22,969 bases of DNA, taken from the NCBI GenBank assembly GCA_031265015.1, contig JAISDG010000126.1:1-22969 (forward strand), read 5' to 3'. This DNA comes from Spirochaetaceae bacterium. Its GTDB lineage: Bacteria > Spirochaetota > Spirochaetia > Treponematales > Breznakiellaceae. Under the pieces are notes generated by a model. It did no database searches, was not told the origin of the DNA, and saw only the letters and a program-made list of their open reading frames with translations. This document shows, in pieces, positions 14,681 through 22,469 of the stretch; the first letter of the stretch is position 1; every line of letters begins with the position of its first letter. The position numbers and the translations under genes are program-made.

Positions 14681-14691
14681 CCCCTCCCTTC

Positions 14692-15842
14692 TTACTTGGG
14701 ATTTACCGTGGCCTTATAGGCATTAACCAGTTTTCCGTCCCGGCTTACAATCTCCAGGATTTCAACGGCCTTAATGGGGTTACGGTCGGCGTCAAAACGG
14801 ATATTGCCGGTCACATAGGGACCGTCAAGTTTTGCGACAGCATCCTTAACCGCGGAGGTATCAAATGTTCCGGCGGCCCTGATTCCATCGGCAACCAGCA
14901 TCATGGCATCGTGGCATCGTACCCCAGCGCGGCAAACTGGGTGGCGTTTCTGTTGTATTTCGCCTGGAAATTTTTTACAAAAGCCTGTCCCTTGGGATCG
15001 GTGGTATCCGCATTAAAACCGGCGGACCAGTAGCCGTTGAGCGCTTCGTCACCGGCGTTGTCAACAAGACTATCCCAGCCATCACCGCCCACCAGGGGAA
15101 CGGTAACCCCCTGGTCCCGAAACTGTTTGGCCTGGAGGGCCACGTCGTTGTAATAGTTGGGCAGGTACACCACATCGGGGTTGTGGGATTTAATCCGGGT
15201 TACCTGGGCGTTAAAGTCCACGTCCCCGCTCTGGTACGCTTCGTTGGCTACTATCTCGCCGCCCAGGACCTTAAAATGTTCCTCAAAAGATTTTGCCAAA
15301 TCGGTGTTGTAATCGGCTCCGCCATCGTAGAGGATGGCGGCCCGGCGGCTTCCCAGATCATTATAAGAAAATTCCGCCCCCACGACTCCCTGGAAGGGAT
15401 CGATAAAACAGGCCCGGAAAATATAGTCCCCGGGTCCGGTCACATTCACGTTGGTAGCCGAGGGAGAAATAAGAACTATCTTGTTCGCCTGGGCCTGCTG
15501 GGTCATGGACATGGTAGCCCCGGAAGTACTGGACCCCAGGATATAGGCAACCTTGTCCCTGGTGGTCAATTTGGTAAAGGCGTTAAGGGATTTTTCCGCG
15601 TTGCCCTCGTCGTCTTCGGGAATCAGGGTCAACTGTTTACCCAAAAGCCCCCCGGCGGCATTGATTTCGTCAATGGCCAGCAGGGCACCGTCCCTGGACT
15701 CGGTACCGTAATTGGCAACCGGGCCGGAAAGGGGGAAAACCGCCCCGACAGCCACCGTATCCGCTCCTTTTTTGCCGCAGCCCAGGAATACCGTGGACAG
15801 CACACAACACAGGACGGGCAGCAATAAACCGACTCTCTTCAT
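14692..15842 (-). pseudogene. livK: branched-chain amino-acid binding lipoprotein LivK, frameshifted
   Basis: Periplasmic solute-binding protein of the HAAT importer, anchored through Cys22 (lipobox FLGC). The start at 15842 follows GAGGAGG at about 9 bases. Leu/Ile/Val-binding fold markers are present: VFPLSGPVANYG (35-46), GSSTSGAT (103-110), SPSATN (126-131) and GGDGWDS (252-258). The first reading frame stops at 14901 after 313 residues, ending GYDATMP. Homologous sequence (MMLVADGIRAAG, to the end VNPK) continues in another frame to 14692. The cause is visible: TGGCATCG occurs twice in direct succession at 14904-14919. Deleting one copy gives GYDAMMLVAD and an uninterrupted 380-residue protein, the normal length. 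It is either a recent mutation, reversible slippage or an assembly error. The rest of the gene shows no decay. Confidence 0.9.
14904..14919. repeat. 8-bp tandem duplication in livK
   Basis: Plus strand TGGCATCG at 14904-14911 is repeated exactly at 14912-14919, with the following T also fitting. The extra 8 bases shift the livK frame by +2 and bring in a TGA. Confidence 0.95.
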
Positions 15843-15875
15843 AAAACATTCCTCCTCAATTCCAATAATGGGCCC

Positions 15876-15905
15876 ATTGTAACGAATATTTATACAAAAT
15901 GTCCA
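15876..15905 (-). promoter_or_regulatory. candidate sigma-70-type promoter of livK
   Basis: On the minus strand TGGACA (15905-15900), an 18-base A+T-rich spacer and TACAAT (15881-15876) lie about 34 bases before the livK start. Each hexamer matches five of six consensus bases. The -35 overlaps the first bases after the histidine-kinase stop, so livK can be transcribed independently of the kinase. Confidence 0.6.
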
Positions 15906-15921
15906 GGGAGTTCCTGAATAA

Positions 15922-18783
15922 TTATGCATTTTTCACTAAAAGCCGCGGTTTCCGGACAAGGTATTTCCGGAGCTGAGCCAAAACCTCCGTCATGTCCAGG
16001 GGTTTTCCCACATGGCCGTTCATCCCCGCTTCCAGGCATTTTTCCACATCCTCCCGGAAAACATTGGCGGTCATGGCGATTATCGGCATGGGACTCCGCG
16101 GGCGCCCTGTCCCGTCCCCATGGGTTTTGCCTTCGCCAAAACCCATGGACTGCTCCCGGTTTTTTTCAAGTGCCCGGATTTGCCGGGTCGCTTCATAACC
16201 GTCCATTTCGGGCATCTGGACATCCATAAAGATCATGCCGTAGGAATCGGGGGAGGCGCCGAAGAGCTGGACCGCCTCTTTTCCGTTGCAGGCGCAGTCT
16301 ATTGTCAGGCGGGTCGGTTCCAGAAGGGAAATAACAATCTCCCGGTTGATTTCGATATCCTCCGCCAGAATAATTCTATACCCCGAAAAATCATCGGCCG
16401 TTTCCGCCTCCGGGCCCCGGGCTTCCGGCTCTTCCCGGCCGATGCACTGGTTGATACAGTCGGCAATGGCCGAAGGAAAGATAGGTTTGGAAATAAATTT
16501 ATCCACCCCCGCTTTTTTTGCTTCGTCTTCTATGACGGTCCATTCGGCGGCGGAAATCATGGTGATCACCGACTTTAACGGAGAGCCCGCTTCCGGCAGG
16601 ATGGCTTTTATCCGCCGGGCCAGTTCTATGCCGTCCATCTCCGGCATCTTCCAGTCCACAAAGTAGATGTCGAAGGGTCCCGATTCCCTTATCAGCCGCA
16701 GCGCTTCTTCCCCGGACGCGGCGGTGGTACAGCTGATACCGAAGCGCTGGGCCAGATCGGTAAAGTATTCCAGGATATCCCTGTCATCATCCACCGTCAG
16801 GATCCGCAGATTTTTCCAGTTAATCCCGGGGTTCAGGAGGCTTTTTTTCTGTCCCGTTCCCTTTTGAAGCACCGCGGTAAAGCTAAAAACGGCCCCTTTG
16901 CCCGGCTCCGACTCCACCCAGATACGGCCCCCCATCATTTCCACAATGCGCCGGGAAATAGCCAGCCCCAGGCCCGTACCGCCGAATTTCCGGGAGGTAC
17001 CGGAATCGGCCTGCTCAAAGGAATGGAAAAGCCGCTGTTTTTGTTCCGGCGTAACGCCTATGCCCGAATCGGCGACGCTGATTTTGATCATGCATTTGCC
17101 GCCGAATTCTTCGTAAAGCCGGGCTTCCAGGCGTATCGATCCTTCTTCGGGGGTAAATTTAACCGCATTGGAAACCAGGTTTGCAATCACCTGGGAAAGC
17201 CTCTGATCATCCCCAACCAGGGCAGGGGGAATATCCTTATCGATGTACACGGAAAAATTTTGTTTCTTTTCGCCCGCCCGGAAGCTTGAAACAGCAACGA
17301 CTTTCTGGAGCATCTTTTCAAATAAAAATTCCACCGGGGAAAGTTCGAATTTGTCCGCCTCGATCTTCGACATGTCCAGGATGTCGTTAATCACGCCCAA
17401 AAGGTGGGCGGAGGCGTCTTCTATTTTTTTAAGACAATAATCCTTTTTTTCTATATTTTCCGAAGCTTTTGCTATGGCGGTCATGCCGATAACGGCGTTC
17501 AGGGGGGTCCGCATTTCATGGCTCATATTGGCAAGGAAATCGCTTTTTGCCTGGCTGGCCTTTTTCGCGGCCCCCAGGGCGGCATCCCGTTCTTCTTCCC
17601 GCAGATTTCTGGCGGCCGCGCCGGCAATAACGCTTACCACGGTACTAACCAGCTGCTGGTTGCTTTTCGTCCAGTACCGGGGACCTGTACAGGCCTCCAC
17701 GCCGACGATTCCCCAGAATCTTCCGTCCAGATAAAGGGGCGCCAGAATAAAAGCGGTAACCCCCGCGGGTTTCATAAAATCGTACTTTGGATGCTCTTCC
17801 ACGTTATTACATAACAAGGGGACCGCTGTTCCGTCCGCTTCAGGGGAAAAGGAACTCCGGATAAATTTGTTAAACCCCTCAATTTCGGGCATCGCAAAAA
17901 TCGACCCGTCTCTGTCCCAGAAATAGTCGGGCCGGGTTATGTGCCTGTTCCCGCCGGACAGACCCACTGCCATGCGCTTCACCCCAAGAAATTCTCCGGC
18001 AATGCGGAGAGCTTCGTTGATAAGATCATGAATGTTTTTTTCCGAAATAAAGGAACCCGTCAGGGAAGACATCAGTTCCTGCTGCCTAAGCCGCTGGGTA
18101 AAAAGGCTTTCATTTTTTTTATAAATAAAAAAACTGGAAAGCCCGCTGATAATGACAAAGCCCATGGACGCGAAAAGCATGATCGAAAGAAGCCGGAACC
18201 GGGCTCTGGTGGTGATAAGCTCTTCATCGCTGATATCCACCCCCACCACGCCCCGGACAAGGCCCAGGTGATCGATAATCGGCGCGAAGGCCGACAGCAG
18301 CCCGGTAAATCCATCGGAATAGGTTCCCAGCATGGAGGTTACCGCGGTCCGCTTGTCGATGGCCTGCCTGACCACCGGCTCCAAAGGGATAGGATCGCTT
18401 TCCAGGGTATAGGCTTCGGCGCTTAGATCATTATCCACAATAGGCTGAGCGCTTTCCCCGTCCCGGATGTGGTAGAAATACACAAAGATTACGTTGTTTT
18501 CCCTGCCGAATTTGAGAAGCCGCATCTTTATTTCGGAATAGAGGGGGTTGTTCATGTCGTCCGGGGTTTGCAGCTGGGCCAGCTCCGCGGGGCTGGCGAT
18601 TGCCGCCGCGGAACGGACTGTGGAAAGCAGCCGTTCTTCAACACTGCCCCTGATAAGTAAAGAAAAGGAATCAATAAGGATACCGGTATATACGGTGACG
18701 ATCAGCACCGCCGCCGCCGCGACGGAAAACAGAATTATCGCCAGGTTCCTGTACAGTTTACGACGTATGCCCTCGACCGCCAC
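15922..18783 (-). CDS. hybrid sensor histidine kinase, GAF plus two receiver domains
   Basis: A 953-residue membrane kinase. Transmembrane helix 1 is at ~13-36, an extracytoplasmic sensor of ~160 residues resembles a Cache/PAS-like fold (ending GVVGVDISDEEL), and transmembrane helix 2 is at ~199-221. A GAF domain covers ~250-393. HisKA has phospho-acceptor His422 (NMSHEMRTPLNAV); HATPase has N539 (NLVSNAVKF), DSGIG (572-576) and GGTGLGL (601-607). REC1 has Asp710 (YFVDWKMPEMDG) and Lys766; REC2 has Asp854 (IFMDVQMPEMDGYEA) and Lys927. REC2 carries a ~20-residue Gly-rich insertion near 880-898. No Hpt or output domain is encoded here, so phosphate must pass to an unlinked partner. The start is GTG 18783, preceded by GGGGGAGTATGG. 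It sits between tpiA and livK. Confidence 0.94.
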   Translation of the reverse strand: MAVEGIRRKLYRNLAIILFSVAAAAVLIVTVYTGILIDSFSLLIRGSVEERLLSTVRSAAAIASPAELAQLQTPDDMNNPLYSEIKMRLLKFGRENNVIFVYFYHIRDGESAQPIVDNDLSAEAYTLESDPIPLEPVVRQAIDKRTAVTSMLGTYSDGFTGLLSAFAPIIDHLGLVRGVVGVDISDEELITTRARFRLLSIMLFASMGFVIISGLSSFFIYKKNESLFTQRLRQQELMSSLTGSFISEKNIHDLINEALRIAGEFLGVKRMAVGLSGGNRHITRPDYFWDRDGSIFAMPEIEGFNKFIRSSFSPEADGTAVPLLCNNVEEHPKYDFMKPAGVTAFILAPLYLDGRFWGIVGVEACTGPRYWTKSNQQLVSTVVSVIAGAAARNLREEERDAALGAAKKASQAKSDFLANMSHEMRTPLNAVIGMTAIAKASENIEKKDYCLKKIEDASAHLLGVINDILDMSKIEADKFELSPVEFLFEKMLQKVVAVSSFRAGEKKQNFSVYIDKDIPPALVGDDQRLSQVIANLVSNAVKFTPEEGSIRLEARLYEEFGGKCMIKISVADSGIGVTPEQKQRLFHSFEQADSGTSRKFGGTGLGLAISRRIVEMMGGRIWVESEPGKGAVFSFTAVLQKGTGQKKSLLNPGINWKNLRILTVDDDRDILEYFTDLAQRFGISCTTAASGEEALRLIRESGPFDIYFVDWKMPEMDGIELARRIKAILPEAGSPLKSVITMISAAEWTVIEDEAKKAGVDKFISKPIFPSAIADCINQCIGREEPEARGPEAETADDFSGYRIILAEDIEINREIVISLLEPTRLTIDCACNGKEAVQLFGASPDSYGMIFMDVQMPEMDGYEATRQIRALEKNREQSMGFGEGKTHGDGTGRPRSPMPIIAMTANVFREDVEKCLEAGMNGHVGKPLDMTEVLAQLRKYLVRKPRLLVKNA

Positions 18784-18812
18784 CCATACTCCCCCGGTTG
18801 GTAAAAATCAGC

Positions 18813-18842
18813 GTCTCCCCGAACGGTCCGGTCCGGGGAGAC
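18813..18842 (-). terminator. hairpin A between tpiA and the histidine kinase
   Basis: Perfect 8-bp arms GTCTCCCC / GGGGAGAC with a 14-base loop; on the minus strand GCTGATTTTTACC follows. It could terminate tpiA transcripts, but it lies downstream of the -10 at 18874-18879, so it would also sit in the kinase leader. Confidence 0.55.
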
Positions 18843-18873
18843 TCCGCCCCGGAAAATCCGTCCGGGACGGAGT
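18841..18873 (-). terminator. hairpin B, overlapping hairpin A by two bases
   Basis: 12-base arms ACTCCGCCCCGG (18841-18852) and CCGGGACGGAGT (18862-18873) match at 11 of 12 positions, and the odd pair is a G-U wobble in minus-strand RNA. It shares bases 18841-18842 with hairpin A and abuts a TATAAT element. Confidence 0.55.
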
Positions 18874-18882
18874 ATTATACCA
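18874..18882 (-). promoter_or_regulatory. extended -10 element upstream of histidine kinase
   Basis: The minus strand reads TGG-TATAAT, a perfect -10 with an extended TGN. No good -35 lies 17 bases upstream (that stretch is the tpiA end). It would give a leader of about 80 bases containing both hairpins before GTG 18783. Confidence 0.5.
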
Positions 18883-18893
18883 TGAAAGCATTA

Positions 18894-19646
18894 TTACCCG
18901 AACTTGGCAATAGGGACGAAGGTATCGGCTTTAAGGGCGGCCCCGCCTACCAGGGCGCCGTCGACGTTCTCCTTGGACATAAGCTGGGCGGCGTTATCGG
19001 GCTTGACCGATCCGCCATATTGAATGATCATGTCCCCCGCCGCGGCGTCCCCGTAAAGCCCGGCCACCACCTTTCGTACATAGGCGTGAATGCCGTCGGC
19101 GTCTTCGGGGGTCGCGGTTTTACCGGTTCCGATGGCCCAGACCGGTTCATAGGCCAGCACCACCCGGTCCAGGTCAGCGGCGGCCACCCCTTCCAGGCCC
19201 TTGACGGTCTGGGTTTCGCAGACGGCCTCGGCCCTGCCCGCTTCCCGTTCTTCCAGCAATTCCCCGATACAGAGGATCACTTCAAAGCCGTGCCGAAGGG
19301 CCAGGGTGACTTTTTTGTTGATCAGGGCATCGTCCTCTTTATAGACATGCCGCCGTTCACTGTGCCCCAGAATAATGGTTCTGACACCCAGGTCCTTAAG
19401 CTGTAATACCGACACTTCCCCCGTATGGGCTCCCTGTTCTTCCGGGGCGCAGTTCTGGGCCCCCAGCCTGATATTGCTGCCGGCGATGATGGGCGCCACA
19501 GTTTCAATCAGGGTAAAGCCCGGCGCAATCAAATACCGGTGCTTTCCATCCTTAAGCTGGGCAGTCAAAGCTTTGGCAAGCTCCGCCGCCTCGGAACGGG
19601 TTTTGTGCATCTTCCAGTTACCCGCTATATAATAGGGTCTACTCAT
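18894..19646 (-). CDS. tpiA: triosephosphate isomerase
   Basis: A 250-residue TIM-barrel enzyme interconverting dihydroxyacetone phosphate and glyceraldehyde-3-phosphate in the cytoplasm. All catalytic elements are present: Lys12 in GNWKMH (9-14), His95 in LGHSERR (93-99), Glu167 in AYEPVWAIGTGKTA (165-178), and phosphate-binding YGGSVKPDN (210-218) and GALVGGAAL (230-238). Length is standard. GGAGGATTAC precedes the ATG. It follows pgk by 80 bases that contain two small perfect hairpins. gap, pgk and tpiA form a run of glycolytic genes on one strand. Confidence 0.97.
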   Translation of the reverse strand: MSRPYYIAGNWKMHKTRSEAAELAKALTAQLKDGKHRYLIAPGFTLIETVAPIIAGSNIRLGAQNCAPEEQGAHTGEVSVLQLKDLGVRTIILGHSERRHVYKEDDALINKKVTLALRHGFEVILCIGELLEEREAGRAEAVCETQTVKGLEGVAAADLDRVVLAYEPVWAIGTGKTATPEDADGIHAYVRKVVAGLYGDAAAGDMIIQYGGSVKPDNAAQLMSKENVDGALVGGAALKADTFVPIAKFG

Positions 19647-19670
19647 GTAATCCTCCGAACAAATTTTCGA

Positions 19671-19690
19671 GGAGAAACCGGAGTTTCTCC
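19671..19690 (-). other. short perfect hairpin between pgk and tpiA
   Basis: 8-bp arms GGAGAAAC / GTTTCTCC with a 4-base loop, 25 bases upstream of the tpiA start. It is likely an mRNA structural element within a pgk-tpiA transcript; no T-run follows. Confidence 0.5.
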
Positions 19691-19707
19691 GGGGGCGCTT
19701 TTTAAAA

Positions 19708-19732
19708 GGTTAAAAAGTACTACGTTTTAACC
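19708..19732 (-). other. hairpin spanning the pgk stop codon
   Basis: 8-bp arms GGTTAAAA / TTTTAACC with a 9-base loop; the 3' codons and TAA stop of pgk lie in one arm. After it on the minus strand come CTTTTAAAAAG and the second hairpin, so it may attenuate read-through into tpiA. Confidence 0.5.
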
Positions 19733-20992
19733 CCTGCAGACTTCGATGCCGGGGAGCTTTTTGCCCTCCAGAAGTTCCAGGGAAGCGCCGCCGCCGGTGC
19801 TGACGTGGCTCATCCTGGAGGCCAGGTTAAACTTGTTGACCGCAGCTACGGAGTCGCCGCCGCCCACCACCGTGACGGTTCCTCTGCCGGTCGCTTCAGC
19901 CACGAGTTTTGCCGTTTCTTCGGTGCCCTTGGCAAAGGCGTCGAACTCAAAGACGCCCACGGGGCCGTTCCAGACGATGGTTTTTGCCCCGGCAAGGACT
20001 GTTTTGTACTTCTCGATGGTTTTCGGACCCACGTCCAGGCCCATCAGGCTGCCGGGCATATCCTGGCTGTCCACCGGCACGGGCCTGGCGGCGGCGTCAA
20101 AAGTTTCCGCCCCAATCTGATCCACGGGAAGGACGATATCCGCGCCGGCCTTTTTGGCCGCTTCCAGGATGCTTTTGGCGGTATCAAGCTGATCGTCTTC
20201 CACCAGGGATTTGCCGACCGTATGGCCCTGGGCCTTAAGGAAGGTATAGGCCATGCCGCCGCCAATCACCAGGGCGGAGGCGTTTTTAAGAAGGCTTTCA
20301 AGGACGGCGATTTTACTGGACACCTTCGCGCCGCCGATGATCGCCACCAGAGGTTTTGCGGGATTGGTGACAATCGGCTCCAGGAATTTGACTTCCTTTT
20401 CCATAAGAAAACCCGCCACCGCAGGTTGTATAAATTTGGCGATGGACGCCGTGGACGCGTGATCCCGGTGGGCGGTGCCAAAGGCGTCGTTGACAAAAAT
20501 TTCGCCGTAGGAAGCCAGTTCTTTGGCAAGCTTGTCCCGTTCCGCCGGGTCCTTGCTGGTTTCTTCCTTGTGAAACCGGGTGTTTTCCAGCATGATTACC
20601 GAGCCGTCTTTCTGGCCTTCGATAAAGGCCTTTTTGCCGTAGCAGCCGTCCTCGCCGGCAAAAATCACCGGCCTGCCCAGTTTCTTTTCCAGATATGCGG
20701 CCACCGGGGCCATCCGGTGCTTGCCTTTGATGTACGCCGCTTCGTCAAATGCCTTGCCGTCTTTTTCGGCCTTTTCCCGGGCCTTTTTAAGATCCTTGGA
20801 AGGATCTCCCAGGTGGCTCATCAGAGTCAGGGTTTTGGCCCCCTGCTCAAGAATGTAGTTGATGGTTGGAATTGCCGCCGTGATACGGGTATCATCCTGG
20901 ACTATCCCGTCTTTCATGGGAACATTAAAGTCCACCCGGGCGATGATCCGTTTCCCTTTAAGGTCCACGGATGTCACTGTCTTTATTGCCAT
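19727..20992 (-). CDS. pgk: phosphoglycerate kinase
   Basis: A 421-residue two-domain kinase making ATP from 1,3-bisphosphoglycerate. N-domain substrate residues: D21 and N23 (RVDFNVP), R36, H60, R139 (LENTRF) and R176 (GTAHRDH). Nucleotide-domain motifs: GGAKVSSK (220-227), GGGMAYTFLKAQG (244-256), WNGPVGVFE (341-349) and GGGDS (377-381). Two departures stand out. SHLGDP has Asp63 where most enzymes have the basic-patch Arg of SHLGRP. A charged insertion of about 20 residues follows (~66-92, KKAREKAEKDG region) before the usual APVA helix. The start at 20992 follows GGAGGCAGTA; an ATG four codons earlier overlaps that site. It lies between gap and tpiA. Confidence 0.97.
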   Translation of the reverse strand: MAIKTVTSVDLKGKRIIARVDFNVPMKDGIVQDDTRITAAIPTINYILEQGAKTLTLMSHLGDPSKDLKKAREKAEKDGKAFDEAAYIKGKHRMAPVAAYLEKKLGRPVIFAGEDGCYGKKAFIEGQKDGSVIMLENTRFHKEETSKDPAERDKLAKELASYGEIFVNDAFGTAHRDHASTASIAKFIQPAVAGFLMEKEVKFLEPIVTNPAKPLVAIIGGAKVSSKIAVLESLLKNASALVIGGGMAYTFLKAQGHTVGKSLVEDDQLDTAKSILEAAKKAGADIVLPVDQIGAETFDAAARPVPVDSQDMPGSLMGLDVGPKTIEKYKTVLAGAKTIVWNGPVGVFEFDAFAKGTEETAKLVAEATGRGTVTVVGGGDSVAAVNKFNLASRMSHVSTGGGASLELLEGKKLPGIEVCRG

Positions 20993-21023
20993 TACTGCCT
21001 CCATGTATTAAAACAAGTAAAGA

Positions 21024-21088
21024 AAAACCACAGGGACCACAGAAACACCGGGACATTCCTCCGGGTACTCTGCATCCTCCGTGGTTTT
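21024..21088. repeat. long interrupted palindrome between gap and pgk
   Basis: Outer arms AAAACCAC (21024-21031) and GTGGTTTT (21081-21088) are perfect. Inside them ACAGGGACCACAGA opposes CTCTGCATCCTCC with partial pairing, and CCGG occurs on both sides of the centre. The ACCACAGGGACCACAG wording resembles ACCACRGAG-type dispersed intergenic repeats seen in many genomes. It fills most of the gap-pgk spacer and could fold as one ~65-base hairpin. Confidence 0.5.
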
Positions 21089-21110
21089 AAGGGTTTCGTT
21101 TGTCCGGATC

Positions 21111-22166
21111 CTATTTTTTGGAATCGATATACTTAAGGAGATCCACCACTTTGTTGGAATAACCCCATTCGTTGTCGTACCAGGAAACAAGCTTGAAAAA
21201 GCGCTTCTCGCCCTTAAGGTTATTCTGGAGAGTGGCCAGGCTGTCGTAAATCGATGCGTGGGTGTTGTGAATAATGTCGGTGGAGACAATTTCCTCGCTG
21301 CAGTAGGCCAGGACGCCCTTAAGGTAAGTCTGGGAAGCCTTCTTTATCGCGGCGTCGATTTCTTCAATGGAAGTGTCTTTTACCGAACGGAAGGTAAGGT
21401 CAATCACCGAGCCGGTGGGAGTGGGAACCCGGAAGCTCATGCCCGTCAGTTTGCCCTTGGTTTCGGGAAGCACTTCACCCACTGCCTTGGCCGCGCCGGT
21501 GGTGGAGGGGATAATGTTGATCGCCGCGGCCCGGCCGCCCCGCCAGTCTTTCTGGGAAACGCCGTCCACCGTTTTCTGGGTGGCGGTATAGGAGTGAATC
21601 GTGGTCATCAGCCCCGTTTCCACACCGAACCCTTCCTTAAGCAGCACATGAACCACCGGAGCCAGACAATTGGTGGTACAACTGGCGTTGGAAAGCACGT
21701 GGTGTTTGGCGGAATCGTATTCTTCGTTGTTAACCCCCATGACAAAAGTCTTGATGGGCTTGGATTCATCGCCGGACTTGCCGGGAGCGGAGATGATCAC
21801 CTTTTTGGCCCCCGCGGCAATATGCCCGTAGGCTTTTTCATTGGTATAGATACCGGTAGATTCCACCACATAGTCGATGCCCAGTTCCTTCCAGGGAAGC
21901 TGATCCGGGGTAAGACCCTTGCCGGAAAGGCATTTGATCTTGTGGCCGTTGACCACCAGCACATCGCTGCCTTCAACGCCGATTTCGGCCTGCATCTGGC
22001 CCTGGGTAGAGTCATATTTAAGCTGATAGGCAAAATATTTCGCATCGGTGGAGATATCCACCACCGCTACCACATCGATCTTGTCTTTTCCCAGCAGTCC
22101 CTGGCCTACAAGAGCCTGGAAAACCAAACGGCCGATACGGCCGAAACCATTAATCGCTACTTTCAT
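21111..22166 (-). CDS. gap: glyceraldehyde-3-phosphate dehydrogenase
   Basis: A 351-residue NAD-linked GAPDH oxidising glyceraldehyde-3-phosphate to 1,3-bisphosphoglycerate. The Rossmann motif INGFGRIGR is at 5-13, and Asp37 in VVDIS suits NAD. Catalytic Cys163 is in SNASCTTNC (159-167) and His191 in TTIHSYTA. Substrate motifs STTGAAKAVG (221-230) and FRVPTPTGSV (245-254) are present, as is the C-terminal WYDNEWGYSNK (329-339). It is slightly longer than the common 330-340 residues because of extra sequence near 20-30 and 58-75, as in treponemal GapA. The ribosome-binding site is GGGGG at an unusually long distance. It heads the gap-pgk-tpiA run. Confidence 0.97.
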   Translation of the reverse strand: MKVAINGFGRIGRLVFQALVGQGLLGKDKIDVVAVVDISTDAKYFAYQLKYDSTQGQMQAEIGVEGSDVLVVNGHKIKCLSGKGLTPDQLPWKELGIDYVVESTGIYTNEKAYGHIAAGAKKVIISAPGKSGDESKPIKTFVMGVNNEEYDSAKHHVLSNASCTTNCLAPVVHVLLKEGFGVETGLMTTIHSYTATQKTVDGVSQKDWRGGRAAAINIIPSTTGAAKAVGEVLPETKGKLTGMSFRVPTPTGSVIDLTFRSVKDTSIEEIDAAIKKASQTYLKGVLAYCSEEIVSTDIIHNTHASIYDSLATLQNNLKGEKRFFKLVSWYDNEWGYSNKVVDLLKYIDSKK

Positions 22167-22203
22167 ACGGAAAAACCCCCATTGGAAATGTTTATTTGTT
22201 TAC

Positions 22204-22232
22204 ATGCTAGATGAATTTACGGATCATTGCAA
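22204..22232 (-). promoter_or_regulatory. candidate gap promoter
   Basis: On the minus strand TTGCAA (22232-22227), a 17-base spacer and TAGCAT (22209-22204) lie 38 bases upstream of the gap start. Four of six bases match in each hexamer, with an A+T-rich leader after. Spacing is ideal, sequence only moderate. Confidence 0.4.
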
Positions 22233-22242
22233 GGGGCCGCAT

Positions 22243-22299
22243 TGCCTCATAAAAAATCTTACCCAAATTGAACCATGCCTCATAATAAAATTCTTACCC
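22243..22299. repeat. imperfect direct repeat upstream of gap promoter
   Basis: TGCCTCATAA plus an A-rich middle plus TCTTACCC occurs at 22243-22264 and again, with two extra bases, at 22276-22299. The copies start 33 bp apart, about three helical turns, just upstream of the candidate -35. This suits two binding sites for a regulator, or may be a simple duplication. The rest of the ~300-base gene-free stretch (22167-22469) holds two dyads, at 22306-22340 (ACCCG/CGGGT around CCGAT/ATCGG) and 22395-22411 (TCTATAT/ATATAGA), and nothing else I recognise. Confidence 0.5.
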
Positions 22300-22469
22300 G
22301 CACAGACCCGGCCGATGGAGGGATCGGAGGGCTGTCGGGTACTACCAAACGGCGGAAAGGTGGCGGGAGAAAACCCTACCTTCTGTACCATAAATCTATA
22401 TGACATATAGACTTACGGCGTTCTCACTTTGGGTCACCTCAAAATGGGTCTATTCCATAGCCTTTACGC

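Noticed and set aside
19805..21136. 443-codon open frame on the plus strand opposite pgk
   Set aside because: It lies fully antisense to a complete, motif-rich pgk; the predicted protein is rich in Gly, His, Phe and Arg with no recognisable fold, as expected from codon bias in G+C-rich DNA.
21081..22214. 377-codon open frame opposite gap
   Set aside because: Antisense shadow of gap, with no ribosome-binding site or family resemblance.
22224..22406. 60-codon minus-strand frame upstream of gap, and an 8-codon leader-like frame within it
   Set aside because: It covers the direct repeats and the -35 region, has no ribosome-binding site and no coding character; a leader peptide cannot be supported.
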